50,033 nucleotides of DNA from JANXLS01 sp038227045 (GCA_038227045.1 JBBRQD010000035.1:1-50033); one strand, 5' to 3'. Positions 24,444 to 33,922 are shown, counted from the stretch's first letter. Program-made: numbers and translations. The notes: a model not told the origin generated them from the letters alone.

Positions 24444-25166
24444 ATGGGAGCAACCTACAGCGTTTTTCGGCGCGAATTCGGCGCGTATTTCAATACGCCA
24501 ATCGGCTACGTCTTCATGGCTTTTTTTCTGCTGGTCACGAAGGCGCTCTTCGTGTCCACCATCTTCACCAACGGCTCCGCCGACATGCGCGGCTATTTCG
24601 GCCTGATGCCGATTTTCTTTCTCTTCTTCATACCCGCGATTTCCATGCGCCTGTGGTCCGAGGAACGAAAGCTCGGCACGTTGGAATGGCTTCTGACGCT
24701 CCCTTTAAACGCCTGGCAGGCCGTGATAGGTAAATACTTGGCCGGGCTGGCGTTCATCGCGGTGTTCCTTCTGTTAACAATTGATATCCCGTTGTTCATG
24801 CACGCATACGGCAATCCGGATTTCGGGCCGATTATCGGCGGATACCTGGGAACAATGGTGCTCGGCATGGTCTATCTGGCCATTGGCGCATTCGCGTCCA
24901 GCCTCACCGCGGACCAGATCGTCGCATTCGTGGTAGCCGTGGCCATCAGTTTCATCTTCTTTCTCATGGGCTATCCTCCGGTGCTGGAATGGATGAAGGA
25001 TGTCCTCGGCGCCGGCGTCACATCGAAGGTGCAGTTGCTCGGTATCGAGTACCATTTTGAGAGCATCTGCCGCGGCGTCGTGGATTCGCGCGATGTACTT
25101 TATGCACTGTCGATGTCGGGCGTTTTCCTGTTCCTGAATTACCTGATCGTCGATCACAGGAGATAA
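24444..25166 (+). CDS. ABC-2 type permease, GldF-like
   Basis: This 240-aa integral membrane protein has six predicted helices: around residues 15-35 (IGYVFMAFFLLVTKALFV), 50-68 (FGLMPIFFLFFIPAISMRLW), 90-115, 128-150, 155-175 and 215-235. The motif SEERKLGTLEWLLTLPLNAWQAVIGKYLAG after helix 2 is the hallmark loop of ABC-2 permeases in Gld and Nos systems. GGGA lies before the ATG. It is 57 bp downstream of the ATPase gene and 9 bp upstream of the GldG-like gene, so it forms the membrane channel of this operon's transporter. Confidence 0.92.
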   Translation: MGATYSVFRREFGAYFNTPIGYVFMAFFLLVTKALFVSTIFTNGSADMRGYFGLMPIFFLFFIPAISMRLWSEERKLGTLEWLLTLPLNAWQAVIGKYLAGLAFIAVFLLLTIDIPLFMHAYGNPDFGPIIGGYLGTMVLGMVYLAIGAFASSLTADQIVAFVVAVAISFIFFLMGYPPVLEWMKDVLGAGVTSKVQLLGIEYHFESICRGVVDSRDVLYALSMSGVFLFLNYLIVDHRR

Positions 25167-25175
25167 TAGATAGAA

Positions 25176-26996
25176 ATGATCATTGCCATTCTGGTAGCTG
25201 TCGTTTTGCTGGCGGCGCTTTTAGTACCCCTTATTCTGACCGGCGACATGGCGACGTTTTTCAAACGTTACGCGTTGACGCTGGCCATCGGCATCGTGGG
25301 CGTGGCCGTCGCCATTCTGATCAACACGCTCGCGCAGAAGCTTTCCCTCCGCGCCGATCTCACGACCGATCAAAAGTACACCGTCAGCCCCGGCCTGCGC
25401 AACATCGTCACCAAAATGAGCGATCAGGTTCAGATCATTTATTACGTCTCGGGAAAGATTCAGCAGTTCGTCGAAATCAAACTCAACATGACGGATAAAC
25501 TGAACGAAATCAAGACCGCCACCAATGGCATGGTCGACTTCAAAGTGGAGGAAGTGGACCAGAAGGACGAAAAACTGATGGCGGAATTGGGGCAGCATGG
25601 CTTTATCCAGCAGATTCAGTCGAATTCCGGCGATGAAATGAGTTTTTCGCTGCTGATCAGCGGCATGAAAATTACCTACAAAGACCATGAAAGTCTGTAC
25701 ATTCCACGTATATACTATCCCAATGAAGTAGAATACGAGTTGGGCGACAAGCTGATCGAATTGTACACCAAAGACAAGCCGTCCGAAAAGCCCGTGATCG
25801 CCGTCAATCTGCCGCCTGCGCCAATGGGCGCAAACATGCCGGGACGGCCTCAGCAGGGCAGCGGATTCGAGTGGATCGTGGACTCGCCCGTGAGCATCAG
25901 TAACAAGAAATTCGAAGTCAAGCAAATCGACATGTCGCAAAATGGCAGCATCCCCGAAAAGACCTCCCTCCTCATCTTGGTCCGTCCAAAGTTGATGGAT
26001 GAGAGACAGCGTTACGAAGTGGAAAAGTACCTGGCCGAAGGCGGCAAAGTCATGCTGCTCGCCAGTCCCGTCAGAACATTCGGAGACTCCATCGAACAGA
26101 CCCCATTCGGTCTTGAAGATTACCTCAAGGATTTCGGCGTGGCGTTCGGAAAGAACATCATCGCGGATAAATCGCATTTAAGCGTGCAGGCAAACAAACG
26201 AACCTTCGAATTTCCGCCCTATTTCGTTCGCATCAAACCCGAGAATATTGACCAGACAACCGCACTGACTCGCTTGATGCCCGGACTGTGCATGCCGACG
26301 CCCACCGAGATTGTGCTCGACAAGGATGCGCTCGACAAGGCGAAGCTTGCATATACGGTTCTCGCTAAGACCACGGAACAAAACTGGGAATTGAAAGTAG
26401 CGCCAGGCTCGATGGAGATCGACAAAGAATCGACTAAACAACCTACCGGCGCCAACCCGCAGAAGACTGTCTTTGCAATGATCAAAGGACAATTTCCATT
26501 CCCCTACGAAGGCAAACCAGTCCCCGAATGGCCCACGTCGGAAAAGGATAAAGATAAGGACAAAGAGAAAGGCAAAGATAAGGAAAAGCCCAAAGCGCCC
26601 GTCATTGCGTCGGTGGCTTCCACCAAGCACGAAGGCACGTTGGTAATCTTCACCGCTCCGGAGGCATTCTACGGTCCTTACCTGGAGGAACCCAATCTTC
26701 GCGGCTTGATCCAGACAGGTAACATCAGCCTGCTTCTGAATGTAACAGAGAGCATGAGCTACGGCGACGATCTGATTAAATTGCGCTCGAAGCACTACGA
26801 AACGCGCATCATCTCCAAATTGTACGGCGAGGACAAAGAAGCCACGCGCCAGATCTGGAAGGTCGCGTTGATCGCCGGCGTTCCGATTTTCGTGCTGCTG
26901 TTCGCCATCTACCGCTTTATTCTGCGCCGCATCAATCAGTTGAGTTACGAACGCAAATTTGCTGGAACCACTGGCCCTTCGAGTTTCTCCGCATGA
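25176..26996 (+). CDS. GldG-like ABC-system auxiliary protein
   Basis: This 606-aa protein has two N-terminal membrane helices (residues 1-22 and about 32-52), a long periplasmic part and a C-terminal helix near 570-590 (VALIAGVPIFVLLFAIYRF). After the second helix comes SLRADLTTDQKYTVSPGLRNIV, then the GldG-type domain with DQVQIIYYVSG and LNEIKTATNGMVDFKVEEVD; the centre has the thioredoxin-like/GATase-like layout of the family (LLILVRPKLMDERQRYEVEKYLAEGGKVMLLASP). Residues about 449-470 are a low-complexity run of Lys, Asp and Glu, probably a flexible linker. The ATG of the DUF4340 gene overlaps its stop by 4 nt. It probably couples the transporter to an envelope process. Confidence 0.9.
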   Translation: MIIAILVAVVLLAALLVPLILTGDMATFFKRYALTLAIGIVGVAVAILINTLAQKLSLRADLTTDQKYTVSPGLRNIVTKMSDQVQIIYYVSGKIQQFVEIKLNMTDKLNEIKTATNGMVDFKVEEVDQKDEKLMAELGQHGFIQQIQSNSGDEMSFSLLISGMKITYKDHESLYIPRIYYPNEVEYELGDKLIELYTKDKPSEKPVIAVNLPPAPMGANMPGRPQQGSGFEWIVDSPVSISNKKFEVKQIDMSQNGSIPEKTSLLILVRPKLMDERQRYEVEKYLAEGGKVMLLASPVRTFGDSIEQTPFGLEDYLKDFGVAFGKNIIADKSHLSVQANKRTFEFPPYFVRIKPENIDQTTALTRLMPGLCMPTPTEIVLDKDALDKAKLAYTVLAKTTEQNWELKVAPGSMEIDKESTKQPTGANPQKTVFAMIKGQFPFPYEGKPVPEWPTSEKDKDKDKEKGKDKEKPKAPVIASVASTKHEGTLVIFTAPEAFYGPYLEEPNLRGLIQTGNISLLLNVTESMSYGDDLIKLRSKHYETRIISKLYGEDKEATRQIWKVALIAGVPIFVLLFAIYRFILRRINQLSYERKFAGTTGPSSFSA

Positions 26997-28099
26997 ACAA
27001 ACTAACTCTTCTTCTCGTCGTAGTGATCATTGGACTGGTACTGTTTCTCATCAATTTCTTCGTGAGCGACAGCCGGGAAAATGTCAGCAGCACCCGTGAG
27101 GATCGCGGGCCTTTGATGAAGGAAATAAAGGCGGATTCGATCAACGCGATTTCGCTTAAAAAGGGCAGTGTATCAATCGACCTGGTCAAAAAAGACAAAG
27201 ATTGGATTATGCCGCTGCAGAAAAATCGCACGGCCAAGACCGATCGTATCACGAAGCTTGTTTCGGATATCCAATCCGCCTACTCCAAGGGCCCGCGCCC
27301 TGGCAAGGCGTCGGAATACTCCGAACTTACGCCCGCATTGCGCACGGAGTTGACGCTGGAGGGCGAGGGTAAGAAGACGACATTGTACATCGGCAAGAAT
27401 CTGCCGGAGAGCGGCAGCTTCGTCCAGCGCGACGCCAACAGCCCGGTTCTCGAAGTCGACAAATACCTCGCCACCAGCGCCGGAGTGCGCGAAGAAAAAG
27501 GCGCAATGGTCCTCGACCCCGCGTTTTTCTACGACTTGAAAATATTCAACGACACGACCGATGACGCCATTGATGTCGTCATCAAAAAAGGCAACGAGGT
27601 ATTTAGAATTCAACAAGTGTTGCCGGGCAAAGGCCCGCTTATTGCCAATCAGAAATTGGACAAAGACGACAAGCCCATCTGGTGGGTCACCGAACCCGAC
27701 GGTGCCGCCGCCGACGAAAACAAAGTTCGAAGTATATGCTCCACGATGCTCAATCTGACAGGCAAAGGCTATGCCGACGACGTGGCGGACAAGGATCGCG
27801 GCTTCGACAAACCCTCCGGCAAAATCCTGATTCGTCTCAAGGACGGCGCCGAACGTTCCATGACCTTCGGCAAGATCGACAACGACGATGTGCTGGTCAG
27901 CGCCGTCGGAAAAGCGGACGCATTCAAAGTCAATAAATACGTATACGATACCTGCACGAAAACAGATGAACTGCGCAAGAAAGAAGAAAAGAAAGAAGAG
28001 CCGGAGAAAAAAGAAGAACCTCCCAAACCGGCCCCGCTAATCGTGCCGCCAAAACCGAACGACCAAAAGCCAGTACCAATAATTCCCGCGCCAAAGTAG
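26993..28099 (+). CDS. DUF4340 protein of the Gld-type operon
   Basis: This 368-aa protein has one N-terminal membrane anchor (LTLLLVVVIIGLVLFLINFFV, residues 3-23). The DUF4340 domain follows: a basic ADSINAISLKKGSVSIDLVKKDKDWIM strand set, TKLVSDIQSAYSKG, TLYIGKNLPESGSFVQRD and a repeat of that pattern at RSMTFGKIDNDDVLVSAVG. The last 45 residues are a Lys/Glu- then Pro-rich tail. It overlaps the GldG-like gene by 4 nt and ends 7 bp before a terminator hairpin. DUF4340 proteins accompany Gld-type ABC systems; the molecular role is unknown. Confidence 0.9.
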   Translation: MNKLTLLLVVVIIGLVLFLINFFVSDSRENVSSTREDRGPLMKEIKADSINAISLKKGSVSIDLVKKDKDWIMPLQKNRTAKTDRITKLVSDIQSAYSKGPRPGKASEYSELTPALRTELTLEGEGKKTTLYIGKNLPESGSFVQRDANSPVLEVDKYLATSAGVREEKGAMVLDPAFFYDLKIFNDTTDDAIDVVIKKGNEVFRIQQVLPGKGPLIANQKLDKDDKPIWWVTEPDGAAADENKVRSICSTMLNLTGKGYADDVADKDRGFDKPSGKILIRLKDGAERSMTFGKIDNDDVLVSAVGKADAFKVNKYVYDTCTKTDELRKKEEKKEEPEKKEEPPKPAPLIVPPKPNDQKPVPIIPAPK

Positions 28100-28105
28100 A
28101 AAGTG

Positions 28106-28126
28106 GTGGGGCCGTCTCGGCCCCAC
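28106..28126. terminator. Bidirectional hairpin between convergent genes
   Basis: GTGGGGCCG-TCT-CGGCCCCAC is a perfect 9-bp stem with a 3-nt loop, placed between the end of the DUF4340 gene (28099) and the end of the FtsX-like gene (28136, minus). There is no clear T tract on either side, so termination would be hairpin-only or factor-assisted. Confidence 0.65.
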
Positions 28127-28135
28127 ATAGTACGC

Positions 28136-29311
28136 CTACAACGCATACCGCCGAATCAAATCCAGCGCCCCCTGCGAAATCAGCAGACTCAACGCTCCAC
28201 CGATCGCAAACAAGATCAGGAACTCGTACGCGAAGAGCGCGAAAATCGCGTGGCGCGAACAGCCCATTTTCACCATCACCGCAAACTCATCGCGCCGATT
28301 GCGCACGCTCAATAAGACCACGATCGCGAGAAAGGCGAGTACGCCGGCCGCGGTCATCGCGAAATAACCGTCGAAGATTTTTTTAACGTTAAACACCAGC
28401 CGCATCAAGCTGGCGACGACTTCCTCCGGCACAACCGCTTCGTAATCATCGCCTGCGTTGATCGCGCCCTTCAGCATCGTCCCGCTCTTTTCCGAATCGG
28501 GAACGATGATGACCGCCGACAGTGGAAACTCTTTTTCGTCGCCGTGAAAATGAAACGAGCGAATATTCTCCGGCGTGACTTCACGGAATTCGACGACGCC
28601 TTTTCCGAGAATCGCTTGGACCTGATCATTGACGGCCTCGGGTGTAGGCGCGCTTTGTCCGGTGATCGTCGTCGTGTTTTCAATGACGTTATCGTGCCCG
28701 TGGCCCAGCCCTTCGACGGTCCACGCCGTCTTGATTTCCGTGAATACCGCCCGGTCGTCGGCGGTGCCGCGGGGTTTCAAAACGCCCGCCACGTTCAGCT
28801 TGAACGGATATTCGTGCGCGACATTGAGGAAACTGCCGATGTCGGTGCGCAGCGCGCCGCCGGCTTTCAGATTGTATTTGCGCGCAACTGTATCGCCCAC
28901 GACGCAATCGCCGAGCAAGAGTGGAAAATCGCCATCCGCCAGTTCCAGCGTTCGAAACTCGAAATACTCCGGCACCGTTCCAATCAGCGGAAATCCGCCG
29001 GCCGTGAGCCGGTTCGAAATCGGAATCACCAGACCGGCGCGTTTTTCGCGCAGCTCCCGGACAAGCTTCTGCGGAATCGGCGGCGGTTTCGGCCCTTCGA
29101 AATAGAGCGTATTGAGCGTGAGTTGATGCGCATTCGCGCGGCGCCCGACGATCAGCGGCGTCGCCCGCGCGCGGCTGGCGTAGACTTCCTCCGCGACGCG
29201 CGCGGCCCGAGCGATGACAATCGGAAACGCGATCACCAGCGTCAGCCCCGCGATCAACAGCAGCGAGATCGTGCGATTGTAAAGGACGTGCCGCCAAGCA
29301 AGGAAGAGCAT
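28136..29311 (-). CDS. FtsX/MacB-like ABC transporter permease
   Basis: This 391-aa protein has an N-terminal helix (residues about 14-33, ISLLLIAGLTLVIAFPIVIA), a large extracytoplasmic domain (35-305) and three C-terminal helices (around 312-335, 352-372 and 370-388). The segment VVLLSVRNRRDEFAVMVKMGCSRHAIFALFAYEFLILFAIGG is the conserved FtsX-family loop, analogous to xRRREIGIxxAxGAxxxxI. The periplasmic part matches MacB-type domains loosely (VGDTVARKYNLKAGG, FKLNVAGVLKPRGTADD). It normally works with an ATP-binding subunit, which is not encoded next to it; the gene stands between the giant heme protein and the terminator, so its ATPase must be elsewhere. Confidence 0.85.
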   Translation of the reverse strand: MLFLAWRHVLYNRTISLLLIAGLTLVIAFPIVIARAARVAEEVYASRARATPLIVGRRANAHQLTLNTLYFEGPKPPPIPQKLVRELREKRAGLVIPISNRLTAGGFPLIGTVPEYFEFRTLELADGDFPLLLGDCVVGDTVARKYNLKAGGALRTDIGSFLNVAHEYPFKLNVAGVLKPRGTADDRAVFTEIKTAWTVEGLGHGHDNVIENTTTITGQSAPTPEAVNDQVQAILGKGVVEFREVTPENIRSFHFHGDEKEFPLSAVIIVPDSEKSGTMLKGAINAGDDYEAVVPEEVVASLMRLVFNVKKIFDGYFAMTAAGVLAFLAIVVLLSVRNRRDEFAVMVKMGCSRHAIFALFAYEFLILFAIGGALSLLISQGALDLIRRYAL

Positions 29312-29407
29312 CGATAGATTGGGATTAGGGGATTCGGGTTAGTGAAACGCTGCCACGGTTTTCGAGTTATAGCCTCAGTCGGATTGAATTACAAGAAGCC
29401 GCCGCGT

Positions 29408-32400
29408 TCATTTCGACGCCCTGAGAAACGCAATCAGGTCGGCGAGTTCCTGCGGCGTCAACAGCGCTTCGAGCCCTTCCGGCATCAGCGAAACAGTTCC
29501 CGGTTCCAGCTTATCGATTTCGGCGCGCGGAATATGCTTCTCAGTCTTCGGATCGATCGCCAGAATGATTTCGTCGGGCGCATCTTTTTTAAGAATGCCT
29601 GTGAAGCGTTCGCCGCTTTGCGTGCGCACGACAAACGGCTCGTAACTGCGCACAAAACTCGCGCTGGGATACACAATGGCCTCGAGCAAATCGCGCTCGG
29701 TGCGGGTCTTGCCAACGCTCGTCAAATCCGGTCCCAACGTCCCGCCGAGATAGCCGGTGGCGTGGCAGGACGTGCACGCGGCCTTCGCGCTTTTCAAGAC
29801 AACGTGCCCGCGTTGCACATCGCCGGCGGGAAGTTTTTTCAAGAGTTCGTCGAGATGCGCGGCCTGCGCCCCCGCATTGGGATTCAGCCCCGCGAGAAAT
29901 TCCGCCGCCGCGTCCTGCACCGCTTGCGGATACTTCGCGAAAACGGGCTTCAGCATTTCAGCACGCAATCCGCGCGCATTCTTCGAAGTCTTCAACGCAT
30001 CGAGAAGCTTCGCGCCTAACTCTTCATTAGCGCCGCGCTCAAAAGCCGGAAGCAACCCGCGAAATTCCATCGGTCCGGCGCGCTCCTTCAACACATCGAC
30101 AAGGGCGAGACGCTGTTCGTGAGTGAGCGCAGACTTCAGCAGCGCGCTGACCGCAGCATTGCGGTCGGACAACGGTTTTGAAACGTCGATATTTTTCAGC
30201 AGAAAAGCAAACATCCGTGCATCGAGCACTGGCGAACCGGCAGTCGCCGCAAGCGCATTCAGGCGAAGCGAATCGGGCAAATCGGCGTTTTGAGACAGCA
30301 TGGAAAGCTCGACTCCAAAACGAATGTCGCCTTGTTTGGGCGATGGAAACGAGCGCGCGGCAGCAACGGCCTGCGTCAACACATTGACATCCGAACTCGT
30401 TAGAGCATGCCCCACCGCACTCAACCAAGTCGCAGGAATTTCCTTCAAATTTGCAGCAGCTATGATGCGCAGCGCGACAAGTTGCGCGCCGCCTTCCGAT
30501 TCGAGCGCCGTGTGCGCCAGGAGTTCCTGGATCGCAGGAGCTTTAACGAGCGGCGCGAGTTGCGCGGCCAGCGCCGCAATGTCTTCTTCCTTCGCGAACT
30601 TTGCGCCGAGCTTTTTTCCATAATACTCCGCGAGACTGTTGCCCCATTCGGGACGATGCGAGACAATCCAGCGCGCGGTCAGTCGCACGCACTCGCTCGG
30701 ATTATCCATAAATCGCAATACCATATCTGGCTTTAAATCGGGCCCATCCATTTGATCGAGAACCACAAGCGCTGTCCGTAATCTATAAACATTTGGAGAG
30801 TGCAGCTCGTTACGGAGTAATTCGGCATTGGCGCGACTGAACTGCGCGAAAATAATGGTGTGCTCCCAAACTCGCGACGCTGCGTCGTCGGGCGCGCCGG
30901 ATTCCGTGCATTTCGCGTCAGCCTGCTCTTTTTTTGAACGCGTTCCTAGCGCCAAACGGATATCGGAGTTTCCTCGCCCGCACGCTTCAATCGCAAGTCG
31001 TTTGTTTGAAATGTCCTCATTGCTCCCATCGCCTTTGAACCAAATCGACAAAAGGGACATTTCATCGCGCAAAAGCGACGTGACCTGCATTGCCGAATGG
31101 ATAACCGATGTATTTTGATCTTCGGTCATCGCCCGCTGCGTAACCGCCCGCGCAACTCGAGTTTCAATCCTCGCCAGCGCCCACACCGCATTGCGCCGCG
31201 CTTCAATACTTGACGATTTCTCCACAATTTCGCGCAAGGCTTTAACTGCATCCTCACCTTTTTTACCGAATTCCTCAATCACCCGCTTGCGTACCAAATG
31301 CCGCTCATCCCCCAAAAATTTCGAGAGTTCATCAGGTTGCATTTTGTCCCAGACAATCTCAATTCCGCGTGGATCGGTAATCGTCTTCGTCCCCGTTTTG
31401 CGAATGCGATAAATCGCGCCCAAAACATCCGGCTTCGCAAGCTGCGACGTGGGACAACAGACTTTGTACCAACCGCCTGTATCCGCCACGAGCAGGCTGC
31501 CGTCGGCGTCTTCGAGCACGTCGGTCGGATGGAAATCGGTGCTGTCGGACGACAGAAAATCCGAATCCTGCGCGGTGTACGTCGCGCCGTCCGGAACGAG
31601 AATCGTGCGCATGACTTTGTGAAGATTGAAGCAGCACGTAAACAGATTGTCGCGAAAATCCGCTCCGAAAACCGACGAATCGCAGCACATTATTCCGGCG
31701 GGCGCCGCCGCGCCCCAATTCGTCAGCACGGGCATCACGCCGCCGGTCATCTTGTGACCGTTGATCACGTCGTGAACTTTTCCATACACGCCGCCATAGA
31801 TCGCATGAATGAGGCCGTCGCGCTTTCCGCCGGCGGGATTTTGAAAAAACGTGCACGAGAGAAATCGTTCGCCCACCGAATTGAATGCTACCCCGATAGG
31901 ATTGTCCATGCCGCCGGTGAGCACCGGCTCAATACCCGTGCCATCCGGCCGCGCGCGAAAAATGTGCGCGGCGCGTGTGACGAACGGCTTGCCGTCCGGC
32001 AGCGTATATTTCTGTTCCGCAAACGCGCCCTTGCACCAATAGAACCAGCCGTCGCGCCCAAGATACGGGCCGTGCAGATCGTTGGCGCAACCGGTCAGCG
32101 TTTTGCCATCGTGCCACACGTCGCGTTTATCGGCGATGCCGTCGCCGTCGGTGTCGGTGAGCTTCCAAATCTGCGGCGGCGCGGAGACATACAACGCGCC
32201 GTCGTGCCAAAGGCAGCCTTCCGGAAACATCATCTTGTCGGCAAAGACGGCGCTCTTTTCGAAATGCCCGCGAACATTGGCGGCGTCCAGCCGCACGATG
32301 CGGTGCGGTTTGGTCTCGAGTTGCTTCTGAGTTTTATCGCTCATGCCCGCCGAGTCGGTGACGTACAACCGGCCTTGCTCGTCCAGCGACATATTGATGG

Positions 32401-32584
32401 GACGATTGACCAGCGGCGGCCCGGCGACAAGCTCCACTTCGAAGCCATCCGGAACGGTCAGCGTCTGAGTGCCGAATTTGAATTGCGCGGCGGAAGCAGA
32501 TGCTGCCGATGCGACGACGCAAAGAACAACTACCCGTCTAAAAAAGCATTTCCCATTTTCCATTTTCCAGTTCTCATTTCCCAT
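29408..32584 (-). CDS. PVC-type membrane-bound dehydrogenase/heme-binding protein with HEAT repeats and C-terminal cytochrome c
   Basis: This 1058-aa protein has, after a short repeat-derived leader (residues 1-12), a signal peptide (about 13-33). Residues 35-400 are the PVC propeller dehydrogenase-like domain (TLTVPDGFEVELVAGPP, RPINMSLDEQGRLYVTDSAG, HDGALYVSAPPQIWKLTDTDGDG, DNPIGVAFNSVGERFLSCTF, GSLLVADTGGWYK). Residues about 420-880 form a helical HEAT-like solenoid. The C-terminus (about 910-1058) is the Pirellula/Verrucomicrobium-type heme domain with CTSCH near 938, LGPDLTSVGKTRTERDLLEAIVYPSASF and a LTPQELADLIAFLRA end. GAGGTG lies 9 nt before ATG 32584, supporting that start although it lies inside a heptamer array. 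It is probably a periplasmic redox enzyme acting on sugars or alcohols. Confidence 0.9.
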   Translation of the reverse strand: MGNENWKMENGKCFFRRVVVLCVVASAASASAAQFKFGTQTLTVPDGFEVELVAGPPLVNRPINMSLDEQGRLYVTDSAGMSDKTQKQLETKPHRIVRLDAANVRGHFEKSAVFADKMMFPEGCLWHDGALYVSAPPQIWKLTDTDGDGIADKRDVWHDGKTLTGCANDLHGPYLGRDGWFYWCKGAFAEQKYTLPDGKPFVTRAAHIFRARPDGTGIEPVLTGGMDNPIGVAFNSVGERFLSCTFFQNPAGGKRDGLIHAIYGGVYGKVHDVINGHKMTGGVMPVLTNWGAAAPAGIMCCDSSVFGADFRDNLFTCCFNLHKVMRTILVPDGATYTAQDSDFLSSDSTDFHPTDVLEDADGSLLVADTGGWYKVCCPTSQLAKPDVLGAIYRIRKTGTKTITDPRGIEIVWDKMQPDELSKFLGDERHLVRKRVIEEFGKKGEDAVKALREIVEKSSSIEARRNAVWALARIETRVARAVTQRAMTEDQNTSVIHSAMQVTSLLRDEMSLLSIWFKGDGSNEDISNKRLAIEACGRGNSDIRLALGTRSKKEQADAKCTESGAPDDAASRVWEHTIIFAQFSRANAELLRNELHSPNVYRLRTALVVLDQMDGPDLKPDMVLRFMDNPSECVRLTARWIVSHRPEWGNSLAEYYGKKLGAKFAKEEDIAALAAQLAPLVKAPAIQELLAHTALESEGGAQLVALRIIAAANLKEIPATWLSAVGHALTSSDVNVLTQAVAAARSFPSPKQGDIRFGVELSMLSQNADLPDSLRLNALAATAGSPVLDARMFAFLLKNIDVSKPLSDRNAAVSALLKSALTHEQRLALVDVLKERAGPMEFRGLLPAFERGANEELGAKLLDALKTSKNARGLRAEMLKPVFAKYPQAVQDAAAEFLAGLNPNAGAQAAHLDELLKKLPAGDVQRGHVVLKSAKAACTSCHATGYLGGTLGPDLTSVGKTRTERDLLEAIVYPSASFVRSYEPFVVRTQSGERFTGILKKDAPDEIILAIDPKTEKHIPRAEIDKLEPGTVSLMPEGLEALLTPQELADLIAFLRASK

Positions 32585-32658
32585 TTACTAAAACACCTCG
32601 ATCGCTCGAAGAAATGGAAAATGACAAATGAAAAATGAAAAATGAAAAATGAAAAATC
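32547..32658. repeat. Inverted array of 7-bp tandem repeats (CATTTTC/GAAAATG type)
   Basis: The left arm has six 7-bp units beginning CAT (CATTTCC, CATTTTC, CATTTTC, CAGTTCT, CATTTCC, CATTTAC) at 32547-32588. The right arm has seven roughly complementary units (GAAAATG, ACAAATG, then AAAAATG three times and AAAAATC) from 32617 to 32658, after a partial GAAATG. It has the same unit length and layout as 12582-12703 but a different unit sequence. The left arm overlaps the first 12 codons of the giant heme protein; the right arm lies upstream of it. Confidence 0.8.
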
Positions 32659-32689
32659 CCAGCGTCGATGGATTAATCCGAAACCGTCG

Positions 32690-33589
32690 TTAAGACAAAC
32701 CGTGCTCCGCCATCTTTACGCGCAAAAACTCCGCCGATAAGCGCAGGTGTTCCATCCCGAGCGAGGCGTCTTCGCCGTCTTCGATGCTGACCCAGCCGTG
32801 AAAACCGGCGCCTTTCAAAATGGAAAAGATTTTATCGAAATCGTTCAAGCCGCGGCCGACGACGCCGTGCTTCAAGATCGGCGCGTAACCCATTTGCGGA
32901 TGGGCTTCAAGTTTGCTCAGATCTTCCGCCGTGCCGCCATCGAAATAGCGGTCGCTGGCGTGCATCGTGACGACGCGGTCCTTGACCGCTTCCAGCAGCG
33001 CAATCGGATCGTCACCTGCAATGATTGCGTTCGACGGATCGTAGTTCACTCCAAAACTTTCCGATCGCGGGATGGCGTCGAGCAGCGCCAGAAACACGTC
33101 CATCTTCTGAGCGAATTCCGGGAACTTCCAGAAGCCGTCTTTGTAATGATTTTCGAGGATCAGCGTGACGCCGAATTTGCGCGCATAGGGAATCAGTTCG
33201 GCAATCGAATCGGCGGCGAGTTTGATGCCGTCGGGAATCGAGACATCGGTGCGCCGCTGCCCGCTCAAGACGCGGCAAAACGTTCCGCCCAGTCGCGCAG
33301 TGCCTTCAATCGCGAGCTTCTGCTTTTCGATTTCAAGGCGCCGTTCGGCGGGATCGGGTTTAATGAAATCCGGCGAGTAGCACATCATTGGAATGGACAG
33401 TTCACGCGCTTTGGCGAGCGCGCGCAGACGCGCCTGTTCGTCCGGATCGCCAGGCGTAAAGCCCCAATAGAATTCGAGGCCGTCGACATCGAGTTCGTTC
33501 GCGGCGCGCTCGATCCATTCGTCGACACTCATCGTCTTGTCAACGCAAAGAGCATTTAAATAGCATTTCGGAAAAGCAGCAAGCGGCAT
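32690..33589 (-). CDS. Sugar phosphate isomerase/epimerase-like TIM-barrel protein
   Basis: This 299-aa protein has no signal peptide. It has the xylose-isomerase-like barrel pattern: ANELDVDGLEFYWG, IPMMCYSPDFIKPD, KFGVTLILENHYKDGFW near residue 148, SFGVNYDPSNAIIAGDDP near 195, VVTMHASDRYF near 225 and FHGWVSIEDGEDASLG near 268. The Glu (ILENH), Asp/Asn (NYDPSN), His (MHASD) and Glu (SIEDG) are placed as metal ligands in this superfamily. GGAGG lies 8 nt before the ATG. It is probably a cytoplasmic sugar or inositol isomerase/epimerase. It lies upstream of the giant heme protein on the same strand, separated by the heptamer array. Confidence 0.85.
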   Translation of the reverse strand: MPLAAFPKCYLNALCVDKTMSVDEWIERAANELDVDGLEFYWGFTPGDPDEQARLRALAKARELSIPMMCYSPDFIKPDPAERRLEIEKQKLAIEGTARLGGTFCRVLSGQRRTDVSIPDGIKLAADSIAELIPYARKFGVTLILENHYKDGFWKFPEFAQKMDVFLALLDAIPRSESFGVNYDPSNAIIAGDDPIALLEAVKDRVVTMHASDRYFDGGTAEDLSKLEAHPQMGYAPILKHGVVGRGLNDFDKIFSILKGAGFHGWVSIEDGEDASLGMEHLRLSAEFLRVKMAEHGLS

Positions 33590-33922
33590 TCGACGCCTCC
33601 TAAATTTCGACCGGTCAATGGTCTCGATTGTTACATTTTGAAAATTATAGTCGCGTTCAATTCTTTTCGATGATTTTCGACACCTCTGTGTCCAAAGTCA
33701 AAAATTCATCCGTTGTATCAATGACAGACTTTCGTCGTGCGGCTTCGGACGTGTTTGGCCAATGCGTCCTCAAAACAACACCGCACCACCGCAGTACCCG
33801 CAGTACCGTCCTACACGAGGGCGGTTGACAAAACCGATTCCGAAACGCACGGCGATTGTTTTTGAGTCCTATAATAAGACTTGAGCGTTTGCAGAATTCT
33901 GTCCGCACATTTACGGAGGCCA
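33590..33922. other. Non-coding stretch upstream of the isomerase-like gene
   Basis: This is 333 bp with no convincing gene. The part next to the isomerase gene holds a palindrome GACCGGTC (33609-33616) and, on the minus strand, a perfect -10 hexamer TATAAT (33644-33649) without a good -35. A TATAAT on the plus strand (33870-33875) points into the antisense of the next gene and is probably chance. No repeat, tRNA or hairpin of note was seen. Confidence 0.45.
33644..33649 (-). promoter_or_regulatory. Candidate -10 box for the isomerase-like gene
   Basis: TATAAT on the minus strand lies 55 bp upstream of the ATG at 33589. The hexamer 17 bp further upstream is not a recognisable -35, so activation by another factor would be needed. 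The palindrome GACCGGTC lies between this box and the ribosome site. Confidence 0.3.

Noticed and set aside
31298..32638. Open frame of 446 codons on the plus strand
   Set aside because: It is antisense to the giant heme protein; no motif, and composition is that of a shadow frame.
33870..33875. TATAAT promoter box on the plus strand
   Set aside because: No -35 at a sensible distance and no plus-strand gene downstream.
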